From positions 102,868 through 166,867 of the forward strand of contig NW_026634162.1 of assembly GCF_024868665.1 (NCBI RefSeq): 64,000 bases of DNA, given 5' to 3'. This DNA is from Triplophysa rosa (taxonomy: Eukaryota > Chordata > Actinopteri > Cypriniformes > Nemacheilidae). A program made the translations under genes and the position numbers. Of this stretch, positions 22,655-32,919 are shown in pieces (position 1 is the first letter of the stretch; each line of letters starts with the position of its first letter). Below the pieces are notes generated by a model that worked only from the letters and a program-made list of their open reading frames with translations, did not search any database and had not been told where the DNA came from.

Positions 22655-23259
22655 GTAGGCAAGACACACTTGTCTTTGTAATCTACACCTGGTTGCCGCC
22701 GCACACGCTTGGCACCATCTGAACCAAATAAGTTTATCTTGGTCTCATCAGACCATAGGACATAGTTCCAGTAATCCATATCCTTAGTCTGCTTGTCTTC
22801 AGCAAACAATGTGCGGGCTTTCTTGTGCATCATCTTTAGAAGAGGCTTCCATCTGGGATGACAGCTATGCAGACCAATTTGATGCAGTGTGCGGCATATG
22901 GTCTGAGCACTGACAGGCTGACCCCCTACCCCTTCAACCTCTAGAGCAATGTTGGCAGCACTCATACATCTACAGGTGCTGGTCATATAATTACAATATC
23001 ATCAAAAAGTTGATTTATTTCACTAATTCCATTCAAAAAGTGAAACTTGTATATTATATTCATTCATTACACACAGACTGATATATTTCAAATGTTTATT
23101 TCTTTTAATTTGATGATTATAACTGACAACTAATGAAAATCCCAAATTCAGTATCTCAGAAAATTAGAATATTACTTAAGACCAATACAAAGAAAGGATT
23201 TTTAGAAATCTTGGCCAACTGAAAAGTATGAACATGAAAAGTATGAGCATGTACAGCAC

Positions 23260-23886
23260 TCAATACTTAGTTGGGGCTCCTTTTGCCTGAATTACTGCAG
23301 CAATGCGGCGTGGCATGGAGTCGATCAGTCTGTGGCACTGCTCAGGTGTTATGAGAGGCCAGGTTGCTCTGATAGTGGCCTTCAGCTCTTCTGCATTGTT
23401 GGGTCTGGCATATCGCATCTTCCTCTTCACAATACCCCATAGATTTTCTATGGGGTTAAGGTCAGGCGAGTTTGCTGGCCAATTAAGAACAGGGATACCA
23501 TGGTCCTTAAACCAGGTACTGGTAGCTTTGGCACTGTGTGCAGGTGCCAAGTCCTGTTGGAAAATGAAATCTGCATCTCCATAAAGTTGGTCAGCAGCAG
23601 GAAGCATGAAGTGCTCTAAAACTTCCTGGTATACGGCTGCGTTGACCTTGGACCTCAGAAAACACAGTGGACCAACACCAGCAGATGACATGGCACCCCA
23701 AACCATCACTGACTGTGGAAACTTTACACTGGACCTCAAGCAACGTGGATTCTGTGCCTCTCCTCTCTTCCTCCAGACTCTGGGACCCTGATTTCCAAAG
23801 GAAATGCAAAATTTACTTTCATCAGAGAACATAACTTTGGACCACTCAGCAGCAGTCCAGTCCTTTTTGTCTTTAGCCCAGGCGCA
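23260..23886 (-). pseudogene. Tc1-like transposase C-terminal part (left arm of composite B)
   Basis: The frame is readable from about 23886 (AWAKDKKDWTAAEWSKVMFS) to the stop at 23260. It shows the DD34E catalytic set of Tc1 transposases: FSDESKF, FIFQQDLAPAHSA and NSPDLNPIENLWG, with 34 residues between the second D and the E. It ends GAPTKY, the usual family end. The N-terminal DNA-binding half is missing, because the sequence changes to unrelated DNA at about 23887. No start codon or promoter remains upstream. Confidence 0.8.
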
Positions 23887-25879
23887 GTGAAACCCTTCTG
23901 ATTAGACTCATCCTAAACTGATCCTGCAGCTCACATACAAACATACGTATTTTTCCAGTCCTCCAGACAAACACCCAGTTTTCAATGTAGTCACAGATAT
24001 TTTTACGTTCTTGTTCTGGATTATAACCCGCCAATGTCCCTATTAAACACAGCTATTAGGGCTAAGTGTACTAGCATCGTATCTAGAATACATTGAATTC
24101 TCCTTTGAACGCGCTCGGACAGTTACGAACATACGAACCCGTTAATCCATCAAGGAGTCAAGCTCTCACCGATATGAAGTTTTGACAGTGAAATGAATTT
24201 TTTTGGTTAATTTATGACGAACATGTGTTTAACGCAGTCATTGGCAAGGCCTCGCAACATGTATCCTAGGCCGATAGCAACACAGGAATTTTCCCCGGTA
24301 TCCTTACTTAAATACAGACACCTCTTGCGCTAACCTGCGAATCCTCACTTAGAAGTCTACGTCGAATCCACACACTATACTCCAAGTGTTACCTCCAAAT
24401 TTACAAACCAAGATAGACACATAGCTAGTTCTATTACAAGTCAGATCATCAGTAACCATCCGAATGTCGACTAGGGGCGAGATCCTCTGGATATCACATC
24501 ACACGCGATTACTAACCACACCTTCGGCCGTCTCCAGCACGTGCCCTCAGTAATACACAACAGCCCACGGTGCAATGAAATCTACCCAACTCTATTTATA
24601 CGCTGGCAGGGTTCAGTCTCATACTACTCTAATCCGTTACAGTGTACTCACTCAGCTAACATTACAGATCAAGACCGAACCGGGCAGTGAGACAATATCT
24701 TCATTTAATAGTCTCAAGATTAAAGTGTTGACTTACATAACGCAGATATCAGTCCACCGTAACCCGAACAAAGAAGGAAGGAACTCCTTTAGCTAGTCTA
24801 TCAAAGTGCAGAAGCAACTCGCTTACACGCAGCAATGCAATCACTACTATCATGTTACATAACTAATCATTTAAATTAGCTTCGAAGGCATCGCACACGG
24901 GATTTTTGGAGTATCTCTGAAATGCGACATTCCTTCTTTCATAATCTGGTCACCTCGAATCAGAACATTGGTAGACCTCTTCTCGAAAGCACCTCTACCA
25001 ACAAGTCGACACAACAGATCTGTCCACAGTGACCAAAACCTCATATGTTCTAGACTACTACAAGACTTTATTATAAAACCTGTGCTAAAATATTACTCAC
25101 CATCTAATAAGATGCAGTCACGACACAGCCAACTTCACTTGTCTATATCGACATCCACACCACACCGCCAAAGCTAACCAGAAGCAATATGTTCGGCCGT
25201 ACTATTATGAGGCTCTCGGCGCTACTCTCGACCTTTCCCAAACTACCCGACGTATAGTCAAACCTTACATTAACACACCATTCCAGCGGACTTGGCGTAA
25301 CCATCAGATGACACATAAATGCGGATACCCGGTCCTGTCTCTCTCTTTAACCAACTACCTAGATAAGCGCTCACAATGGACTCCCACCATCACTGGATAA
25401 GATACATCGAAAATGAACTCTCAAGCTCATTCCAATTTCCCTTGCCATCGAAGTCCAAGTTTTTAGATCTCCCAAGACTAACACCACTAATTGAAAGAAA
25501 TTGAGTTTGTTGACGACACCACACCTGGTTTTGCACCACACGCAGGTGAATAACAATCCATTAAACTTCCTAAGCGTCTTAATCTCTACGGGTGAACGAA
25601 GATATAAGGGCTCTGCTGCACCAACCATTCTACTCCCAATCGATAAACAACGTACCCCTCCTCCGTATAAAACAATAACCAATTCCAATATAGATAGCCA
25701 CAGTGCTACCTGCTTGCTGAACCACTCCATTATGACGAGAAAGTCTCGAAACACAGATTTTTCATCTTTCCCATTAAACAAACATATACATTCTTGGTCC
25801 AACCAAAGGCAGGCGATCGACCAGTTGGTCCAAACCTCAAACCCATTTACCTGTTTAAGGGACTTTATTGACCTTATCC
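23887..25879 (+). other. Unrecognised C-rich, G-poor cargo inside composite Tc1
   Basis: About 2 kb shares no motif with any repeat elsewhere in the window. On the + strand C clearly outnumbers G (sampled 60-base lines give about 16-17 C against 7-8 G). CpG dinucleotides are frequent (4-5 in some 60-base lines), unlike the CpG-poor introns around it. Open frames occur at 24575-24796, 25501-25920 (+) and 25371-25802 (-, 143 codons). I recognise no domain in any of them, and the two largest overlap antisense. There are no tandem repeats, tRNA or rRNA signatures. Candidates include captured foreign or organellar DNA, an unknown element, or an assembly artefact. Confidence 0.5.
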
Positions 25880-26143
25880 CTGTTCTTAATTGGCCAGGAC
25901 CATGGTATCCCTGTTCTTAATTGGCCAGCAAACTCGCCTGACCTTAACCCCATAGAAAATCTATGGGGTATTGTGAAGAGGAAGATGCGATATGCCAGAC
26001 CCAACAATGCAGAAGAGCTGAAGGCCACTATCAGAGCAACCTGGGCTCTCATAACACCTGAGCAGTGCCACAGACTGATCGACTCCATGCCACGCCGCAT
26101 TGCTGCAGTAATTCAGGCAAAAGGAGCCCCAACTAAGTATTGA
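25880..26143 (+). pseudogene. Tc1-like transposase C-terminus (right, inverted arm)
   Basis: It encodes DHGIPVLNWPANSPDLNPIE and on to GAPTKY, stopping at 26141-26143. It is nearly identical to the last 80 residues of the left-arm copy but on the opposite strand (one visible change, ATWA for ATWP). At the junction with the cargo a 20-base phrase, ccctgttcttaattggccag, is present twice (about 25880 and 25909). It flanks a gaccatggtat, a small duplication typical of repair or template switching. Confidence 0.75.
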
Positions 26144-26357
26144 GTGCTGTACATGCTCATACTTTTCATGTTCATACTTTTCAGTTGCCAAGATTTCTAA
26201 AAATCCTTTCTTTGTATTGGTCTTAAGTAATATTCTAATTTTCTGAGATACTGAATTTGGGATTTTCATTAGTTGTCAGTTATAATCATCAAATTAAAAG
26301 AAAATTGAANAACATGTGAAAGTAACAGTATGTCGTCTGTTCAAATGTAATGTAATA

Positions 26358-26788
26358 TGTGACCCTGGATCACAAAACCAGTCTTAAGTAGCACGGGAAC
26401 ATTTTTAGTAAAAGACAAAAATACATTGTGTGGGTCAAAATGATCGATTTTTCTTTTATGCCAAAAATCTTGTATTAAGTAAAGATCATGTTCCATGAAG
26501 ATATTTTGTAAATTTCCTACCTTAAATATATAAAAACTTTATTTTTGTGAGTGGATGGTCTGCCACAGTGCCCCTGATTAACAACTTCAAAGGCAATTTT
26601 CTCAATATTTTGATTTTTTTGCGCTCTCAGATTCCAGAGTTTTAAACGGTTGTATCTCAGCCAGATATTGTCCTATTCTAACAACTCATATATCTATAGA
26701 AAGTTTATTTATTCCGCTTTCAGATTATGTAAAAATCTCAATTTCGAAAAATTGACCCATAAGACTGGTTTTGTTGTCCAGGGTCACA
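26358..26788. mobile_element. Short non-autonomous TIR element in right arm of composite B
   Basis: The ends are tgtgaccctggatcacaaaa and the mirrored 'ttgttgtccagggtcaca', about 30-bp imperfect inverted repeats, with TA-rich flanks. It is 431 bp with no coding capacity. This terminus type is common in fish genomes. It splits the right arm from its terminal repeat. The single undetermined base (26310) lies just before it. Confidence 0.65.
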
Positions 26789-27482
26789 TATAATATACAA
26801 GTTTCACTTTTTGAATGGAATTAGTGAAATAAATCAACTTTTTGATGATATTCTAATTATATGACCAGCACCTGTATTTCCCAAAGACAACCTTTGGATA
26901 TGACTCTGACCACGTGAACTCAACTTCTTTGGTCAACCATGGCGAGGCCTGTTCTGAGCGGAACTTGTCTTGTTAAACTGCTGTGGTCTTGGCCACCGTG
27001 CTGCAGCTCAGTTTTAGGATCTTGGCAATATTCTTATAGCCTAGGCCATCTTTATGTAGAGCAACAAGTCTTTTTTTCAGATTCTCAGAGAGTTATTTGC
27101 CATGAGGTGCCATGTTGAACTTCCAGTGACCAGTATGAGAGATTGAGAGTGATAACACCAAATTTAACACACCTGCTCCCCATTCACACCTGAGACCTTG
27201 TAACACTATCGAATCACATGACACCGGGGAGGGAAAATGGCTAATTGGGCCCAATTTGGATATTTTCACTTAGGGGTGTACTCACTTTTGTTGCCAGCGG
27301 TTTAGACATTAATGGCTGTGTGTTGAGTTATTTTGAGGGGGCAGCAAATTTACACTGTTATACAAGCTGTACTTCACATTGTATAAAAATGTGAGGTGTG
27401 TACTCATTTATGTGAGATAATATATAATATTAGTAGATTTGGTCATGTATGTTTTACATACTTTACACAATTAATATTGCAG

Positions 27483-27752
27483 CTCCAGGGAAGGTGTCAG
27501 ATGTTTTCATGGAGAACCTGCCTGAGCATGGCCTGCTGAAGATCACCTGGACGCCACCTTCAGGAGAATGGGATCAAATCCATGTGGTGCTTTCCAATGG
27601 AAGTGAGATCCTAGCTAACCAAACAGTAAATGGAACAGCAAAAAAAATGATATTGTCAGGTTTAAATCTGCAGCCAGGAATATTATACAGCGCTGCGCTC
27701 AGTGTGAAGAGTGGAGGCCTGGCTTCTACGGTTTATTACCAAGAGGAAATAG
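27483..27752 (+). CDS. ptprb: ptprb exon: FN3 domain
   Basis: This 270-nt exon lies 58 bp after the right end of Tc1-A. The acceptor is atattgcag|CT and the donor is ataG|gtaaac, phase 1 at both ends. The product starts (A)PGKVSDVFMENLPEHGLLKI, has the core tryptophans ITWTPPSGEWDQI and the late motif LQPGILYSAALSV. The 'APG/KVSDV' start is typical of FN3 repeats in PTPRB and tenascin-like proteins. NGS and NQT are possible glycosylation sites. Confidence 0.85.
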
Positions 27753-28012
27753 GTAAACCAGCATGTCAACTATAAACGATCCTGTGCTTTAGTGAGAGAT
27801 TGAGATTATACCAAATTGATCTTTCTAGAACCTGATCTTTCTAATATTTTAAGAGGTGGCTAATTCATATCAATTTGTACAATGTGAATTGAACAAAAAC
27901 ATATGATTATTAGAAACACGCGATACTAAAGTTCCTCCCTTAGCTAAACCTAATGTCACTGCCGTGAAAGCAAATTGTACGTATAACATTGTATGAATTA
28001 TGTTTTCTGTAG

Positions 28013-28285
28013 GTTTTCCACCAGTGTCACAATTACACATTCGTCACTCAGATGAAACGTCCATTAGTGCTCTGTGGAGTCACGCATCTGGTTCAGCATC
28101 ACGGGATGGCTACATAGTACAGCTTTTCGAAGGCAACAACTCAACCTTTACTCAGACACGAACCTTAACCCGTGACATGAGAGAGTGCACCTTCAACGTT
28201 CTCACACCTGGACGACTTTACCGCCTTATTGTAACAACCACCCGACAGAATCTTCGTAGTTCTGCAACACTGGAAGGAAGAACAG
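28013..28285 (+). CDS. ptprb: ptprb exon: FN3 domain
   Basis: This 273-nt exon has the acceptor tttctgtag|GT and the donor acaG|gtgaga, both phase 1. It reads (G)FPPVSQLHIRHSDETSISA, then LWSHASGSASRDGYIVQLF and LTPGRLYRLIVTT, ending EGRTG. It sits 260 bp after the previous FN3 exon, the closest pair so far. Later open codons after 28285 belong to the intron. Confidence 0.87.
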
Positions 28286-28548
28286 GTGAGATTATATTTA
28301 AGATTGAACATATTTCATTTTACACTACAAAAACTGTTTTATACTACTGTAATGTACAGTACACTGTAAGAAAAACTAATTTTGGTGTTCTGTTAAAAAA
28401 ATCACGTATCTTTGAAATATGGTAAAAATGGTCAATTTACAGAAATAGACAGCACATTTAAAAGTCGAGTGTAAGCTAACATTAAAAAACATGACCAGTT
28501 ATAACAAAAATGTTACAACAAAAATGTAACAAAAAATGTTATCATCAG

Positions 28549-28815
28549 TGCCTTTGATAGTGAATCATTTGAAACTCAGCAACAATGGGAATACAGACAG
28601 CCTGAAGGCCAGCTGGGAGAGACCACATGGCGATCTGGATTTCTACAATCTGCAGCTCTTCTGTCACAAGCAGGCGGTCTACAACATTTCTGTTCTAACA
28701 AACACCACATCGATTGTACTGCCCTTCCAGAGTCCCGGCACTTTATACAAGCTACTGGTGACTAGTGTTAGTGGAACACAGACGTCCAAATACGCAGAGG
28801 CTGAATGTCGCACAG
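28549..28815 (+). CDS. ptprb: ptprb exon: FN3 domain
   Basis: This 267-nt exon has the acceptor tcatcag|TG and the donor acaG|gtataa, both phase 1. It encodes (V)PLIVNHLKLSNNGNTDSLK, the B-strand SWERPHGDLDFYNLQLF, NIS and NTT sequons, and FQSPGTLYKLLVTSVSG, ending ECRTG. One cysteine (CHKQ) is unusual for an FN3 fold but occurs in this family. Confidence 0.87.
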
Positions 28816-29058
28816 GTATAAAAAGATATAATATATACTATATATATTTAATTTGCTATATTGTATTGCATATTATATACACTACAATGTACATATTGTA
28901 CATACCGCATGTATTTTTATAAGATTGAAAATCTATGCATATTATATAGCAGACATATCTTGTTTATCTCTTACTGATTATAATATGATAACATAATATT
29001 ACACAGCAAATTGGCCAGTGTTAAATGAACACTGCTGGGTGTCTATGTGTCCACACTA

Positions 29059-29981
29059 CACTGTCAGAAAAAATGTGTCAGATTTGTACCTTTAGAGGTA
29101 CAATGGCTTGTCACTGGGGCAGTACCCTCAAAGGTACACATATTTTACCTTTCCACATGGATACCCAGACAGCAAGCAATCATTGAATCAATGTTAAAAA
29201 ATAGCTGATTGGTCAATGTTAGTTGCATTGAATCAATATCACTTTTGCACCTGCAATTAATGTTGAAACAAATCACCATTATTGTGATCAGTGTTTGCTT
29301 TAGTTGGGCTCTTGACTCTTGAGTTTAACATGAAGTTTTCTTTACTGTCTAACACATATGTTGGGGCAAAGAAAACTAAGATCAGACAATAATTGTTATT
29401 TCATCACAATGAGTGATGAGTGTGATATGTATTTAATATGTGAATGTGTTGTTATAACACAACTTAAAGAGTATAAAGCAGTGTTATTGACGACTAACAG
29501 GATCAATTATTTAAACAAAATTATTTTCACAAAATTGTTACTTTTCTGAATCAGTCAGACATGAAGAATCGGTGTATGAATCTCAACAATGGTGACAATC
29601 ATCAAACTAATTCAGATAAACAGATCAACTGCAATGCATGCTGGGAGTCATGAATTAGTTTGTACTATGATGTTACCCAGCATGCATTGCAGCATGAAGC
29701 GTTCTTTTGTTGATTGTCACCATTGTTGAGATTCCTACACTGATTCTTCATGTCTAATTGATTCAACAATATATTGTTAACAGTAACACAACAATCTCAT
29801 GAACAGCATATCAACCCCAGTAACTTCACAATGACTACACTGGATTCTGCTGGACCCTCATTTTTTTTTTGCAGTAACAAATATATAACAAGACATTTTC
29901 AATAGGCAAAGAAGATCGGACGTTAAAAGACGAATCAAGAGCCCAACTAAAGCAAACACTGATCACAATAATGGTGATTTG
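29059..29981. repeat. Foldback element copy (X family), left TIR and TA present
   Basis: TA (29057-29058) precedes cactgtcagaaaaaatgtgt. The arm runs through the ggtacaatgg hairpin, the core at about 29280, and the loop with tcaacaatggtgacaatcat and gcaatgcatgctgggagtca at 29580-29730. The mirrored core is at 29940-29980. The outer right arm is missing. Confidence 0.65.
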
Positions 29982-31294
29982 CTCTTCTAAATGTTAATTT
30001 AATGTTGAGTTTACATGTTTCACTCATGTTCTCTCTATATGTTAATTTCATGTTGAGTTTACTTGATTCATTTATGTTCTTGCTACATGTTAATTTCATG
30101 TTGAGAAAACATTTTTTTGAGCGAAATCATGGGTGAATGTTGATGAGAACACTGTCCATTTGTGTGATAGTACACTCTTAACCCAAATTGTTGACTTTAC
30201 TAGAAATTTGTGAGGAAACCGTTGCACTAAACTATTTTAGTTTTTACACAGGTTGAAACTAAACATGTTTAGTTGAATTTATATATCATTTTAAGTTGGT
30301 AAGTCAAGTTTCCATTAGTAATGCTTACTGAAAATCATTAGTACATATTATTCCTTTTTTTGTAATCACTTCTATTGAGTATGACCATTGAAACTTGAGG
30401 CAAGCCTTTAAAAGCCTTTAAGCATGTCCAAAGAGAATGCACACAGCTTTTGGCAAATCTGTAATGCCTTCACTTCGAGATGAAGGAACATTCCAGCTAA
30501 TAAAAGTTTGTTCTAAAAACATTGACATTTGTAATGTTTTAGGAACGTTTCTTGGTTAAGTAAATGTTTGAGGAACATTTCATTCTGTCATTTAGAAAAT
30601 TAATGTTAAGTCACCATTATTGAGATGAGTGTTTTCTTTAGTTGTGGTCTTGACCTTTGCCTCTGTATATTGTCATATTATTCACACTGTGACAGTATGA
30701 AAATGGTGTGACATCATGTGTTGATTGGGTACTGTACACTAAGCATATCAGATGAGAAATATAGTCCAAGTCCAGATCACATGATGTGATATATTTCAAC
30801 AGATTTTGCCAACAAAACTCATCCACCGGATGCTGTATAAGAAACATCCTAGCATTAGGGTGAACAATTTTTTTGTAATTTGATAAAAAGGTAATATAAT
30901 AAAGTGTAGTATTATAAACATACATGCATTTAAAAATAATGAAAATGTAAAACAATTTTAACGATTCACAATGCTGATGATCGTTCATGTTTTGTTGTGA
31001 CGCTTTACAGTACAAAAATACGTCATCCCTGCAGTACTCAATAGCAAATAATAATGTATACTAATAATACAAAAAGATACAAATATAAAAAGTTTACTGA
31101 ATGCATATTAAGAGGAGAGAATACATGAAAATATGTGCACCTCTATATCATCATGGCTGAGATTTAGGCTGTAAATTAAACAGCCATTAGACCAAACAGT
31201 TTTATAAAAGAAAAATATAAAAACTTAAATTACAGAAAGTAAAAAAAACACTACATCAAGTAATGGTAATGGTTTTTAAAACTTTGTTTTTCAG
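29982..31294 (+). other. Intron; short tandem repeat and V-family scrap
   Basis: At about 29990-30115 a ~52-bp phrase (catgttgagtttac, ttcatgttctctctac, atgttaatttc) is repeated two to three times. The same unit recurs at 38230-38340. About 30492-30555 resembles the V-family end (ccagctaataaaagtttgtt). The rest is AT-rich; the antisense open frame at 30638-31015 has no recognised domain. Confidence 0.4.
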
Positions 31295-31555
31295 TGCCTG
31301 CTGCTGTTTCTGTTGTCACGGTAACAAATAACAGTCCAGACTCTCTGAATGTGTCATGGAAGCCTGCTGAGGGAGATGTGGACAGTTACATGGTGATGCT
31401 GAAAGACCAGGAGAAAATAGTACACACTCTTACTGTATCTAAAGCCACAAGAGATTGTGCGTTCGGCAGTCTTGTTTCCGGTCGACTGTACACAATCTTC
31501 ATCACTTCACACAGCGGCAGCTTTAGGAACCAAACAGTTTTACAGGGGAGAACAA
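31295..31555 (+). CDS. ptprb: ptprb exon: FN3 domain
   Basis: This 261-nt exon has the acceptor gtttttcag|TG and the donor acaA|gtagga, both phase 1. It starts (V)PAAVSVVTVTNNSPDSLNV, followed by SWKPAEGDVDSYMVMLKDQ, LVSGRLYTIFITSHSG and the end QGRTS. Its GDVDSY phrase and PAAVS start match the exon at 16363-16626 closely, so the two may be sister repeats. Confidence 0.87.
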
Positions 31556-31805
31556 GTAGGAAATTCTTTGTATGAGATTCTGAGAAGAATTATTTATTTA
31601 GATTTATTGGGATTCTCGTGTTATATATAACTTAATTGCAAACCTTTTCAAATTAATTTCTTTTGATTTTACAGTAAATAGTCATTTTTTGTTAAGAATG
31701 AGATAGATGTGTGGCTTCTTAAAAATGTTGATGTTCAGGATTTTCTTTCCAGACATTCTGAATATTATATCAGCCTTACTGATGTTATATGACTTCTTTA
31801 TCAAG

Positions 31806-32069
31806 AGCCATCCACAGTGCAGAATCCCACAGCCATCCACTCGGCGAGAGATGACTTCCTAAAGGTTTACTGGAATCAAGCCTCTGGGGATTATGACCAT
31901 TATGAAGTGATGATCGAGTATAACAGCACACTTCTTCAAAGCCAGAACCTCAGTAGGACTCAGAGCGAGTGTGTGTTCAGTGATCTTGTTCCAGGACGAC
32001 TCTATACAGTGACTATCACCACCTGGAGTGGATTATATAACGCTTCTGTTTCTATAGATGGCCGAACAT
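31806..32069 (+). CDS. ptprb: ptprb exon: FN3 domain
   Basis: This 264-nt exon begins before the first in-frame Met of the open frame. The acceptor ttatcaag|AG at 31804-31805 gives KPSTVQNPTAIHSARDD and keeps phase 1; the donor is acaT|gtgagt. The core is VYWNQASGDYDHYEVMIEYN and the end is VPGRLYTVTITTWSG, with DGRT at the exon end. NST, NLS and NAS are possible sequons. The acceptor lacks a strong polypyrimidine tract, so the exact first base is slightly uncertain. Confidence 0.82.
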
Positions 32070-32919
32070 GTGAGTGACTTCACGTGAACATGTTAATAAC
32101 ATCATCTTGATATATTAAACCATTCAGACTGGATTGTAAAGGTATTATTTAAAAAAATCCTATCAAATTAATTTAATAATATTTTTGCTTCGCCAAACAA
32201 TGTGGTTCCTTAGAAACAGAAACAACAAAACAATATGGATGCAGGAAAATACAGCGGAACAGTGATACTTTATGTACAGTATGTTTTGGGGAATTTCACA
32301 CTGAATTTTTTTACATTCATTCTCTTAAAAAAATAGGGTAATGGTTCACATATAAGGTTATATAACTTGAACTGATAAAAAAAACAATAACTTGCCCTAC
32401 ATAATATTTTCTATGTATATAAAAACTATTATATAAAACCTGATACAAAGTAGATTTTTCTTGTTGAAAAAAGGAAATTAATTTAAATTCTATTTTTGAT
32501 ATAAACAAACAGATTTAGATTTAATTAAAACTAAATTTTTTATTTAAGAAATAATATTAGAATTTTTTTCAAATCAAATAGAAATTAAACTCAAAGTTCG
32601 ACCAGTCACCTAACCCCAATGGCACCCTCCCGAATGTTTTAGATGTTTCTCTCTCTATATAAAACACCTGATTCAACTCATCAGTGTCCCTTAGAACGTT
32701 TGAAATGTCTCGTTAATGAACACACTAACAAGCTGATGAGTTGAATCAGGTGTTTTATGTCAGAATAAAATACCACAACTAACCGTTTTAAAATAAATAA
32801 CAAGTATTCACAAATTGCTAATTGATTTTAATTGCCAAATTTGTCACCAATTACTTCACAGATCAGAATAATTGTATTGTATGTTATTCTCCATTTTGAG
32901 ATAAACTACTAAAAAGAAA
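32070..32919 (+). other. Intron, AT-rich; small hAT-like scrap
   Basis: Mostly AT-rich. At about 32630-32760 a 'gtttcatgt/gaatcaggtgtttta' region has internal inverted phrases (cacctgattcaactcatcag and gatgagttgaatcaggtgtt), resembling part of a dispersed fish repeat. No exon was seen. Confidence 0.4.

Larger units (their letters stand above)
22973..26874. mobile_element. Composite Tc1-like unit (B) with two inverted 3' ends and cargo
   Basis: Terminal repeats caggtgctggtcatataatt (left) and the mirrored 'atatgaccagcacctg' (right) are flanked by TA on both sides (22971-22972, 26875-26876). Removing the unit restores Tc1-A coding sequence. The left part (22973-23886, minus strand) and the right part (about 25880-26307 plus 26790-26874, plus strand) are inverted copies of the same 3' portion of a Tc1 transposon: transposase C-terminus, 3' flank and end. 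Between them lies about 2 kb of unrelated DNA. The right arm is additionally split by a 431-bp element at 26358-26788. It looks as if the unit moved as a whole, though misassembly must be excluded. Confidence 0.7.
18571..27113 (-). pseudogene. Tc1-like transposase (A), fragmented by insertions and stops
   Basis: Pieces in order on the minus strand are as follows. The N-terminus at 27113 (MAPHGK, then a stop, then LSENLKKRLVALHKDGLGYK) continues to about 26877. 22971-22663 encodes MSAANIALEVEGVGGQPVSA and continues to VLPT. 21888-21775 gives VKHGGGSVMVWGCMSAAGTG. 21186-21093 encodes MIPSLQRLDRRAVFQHDNDP. 20950-20891 carries MWGILKWKVEECKVCNI. 18708-18571 gives VMEEWKRTPVATCEALVNSM. This is a DDE transposase of the Tc1 class. 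It cannot be expressed as a whole: it carries stops and six or more insertions, each with its own element boundary. Confidence 0.75.
17236..27424 (-). mobile_element. Tc1-like element (A), minus strand, split by nested insertions
   Basis: The terminal repeats are cagtatctcacagaagtgaa at the left, preceded by TA, and the mirrored 'tactcatttatgtgagata' at the right. Inner phrases match: 'gagtacacccctaagtga' at 17432 against its complement at 27268, and 'ccgctggcaacaaaagtgag' likewise. Between them lie dispersed pieces of one Tc1-type transposase in the correct minus-strand order. The element has swollen to about 10 kb through insertions at 17452-18566, 18717-20078, 20087-20890, 20951-21092, 21187-21774, 21889-22654 and 22973-26874. 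Without them it would be a typical Tc1 of under 2 kb. Confidence 0.8.

Noticed and set aside
25371..25802. 143-codon minus-strand open frame in the cargo block
   Set aside because: No recognisable domain, overlaps an antisense frame of similar length, no start context or splice evidence; length is only mildly above chance.
23887..25879. Interpretation of the C-rich block as a mitochondrial insertion
   Set aside because: Strand bias fits, but I could not recognise any tRNA, rRNA or protein gene of a fish mitochondrial genome in it; left as unassigned.
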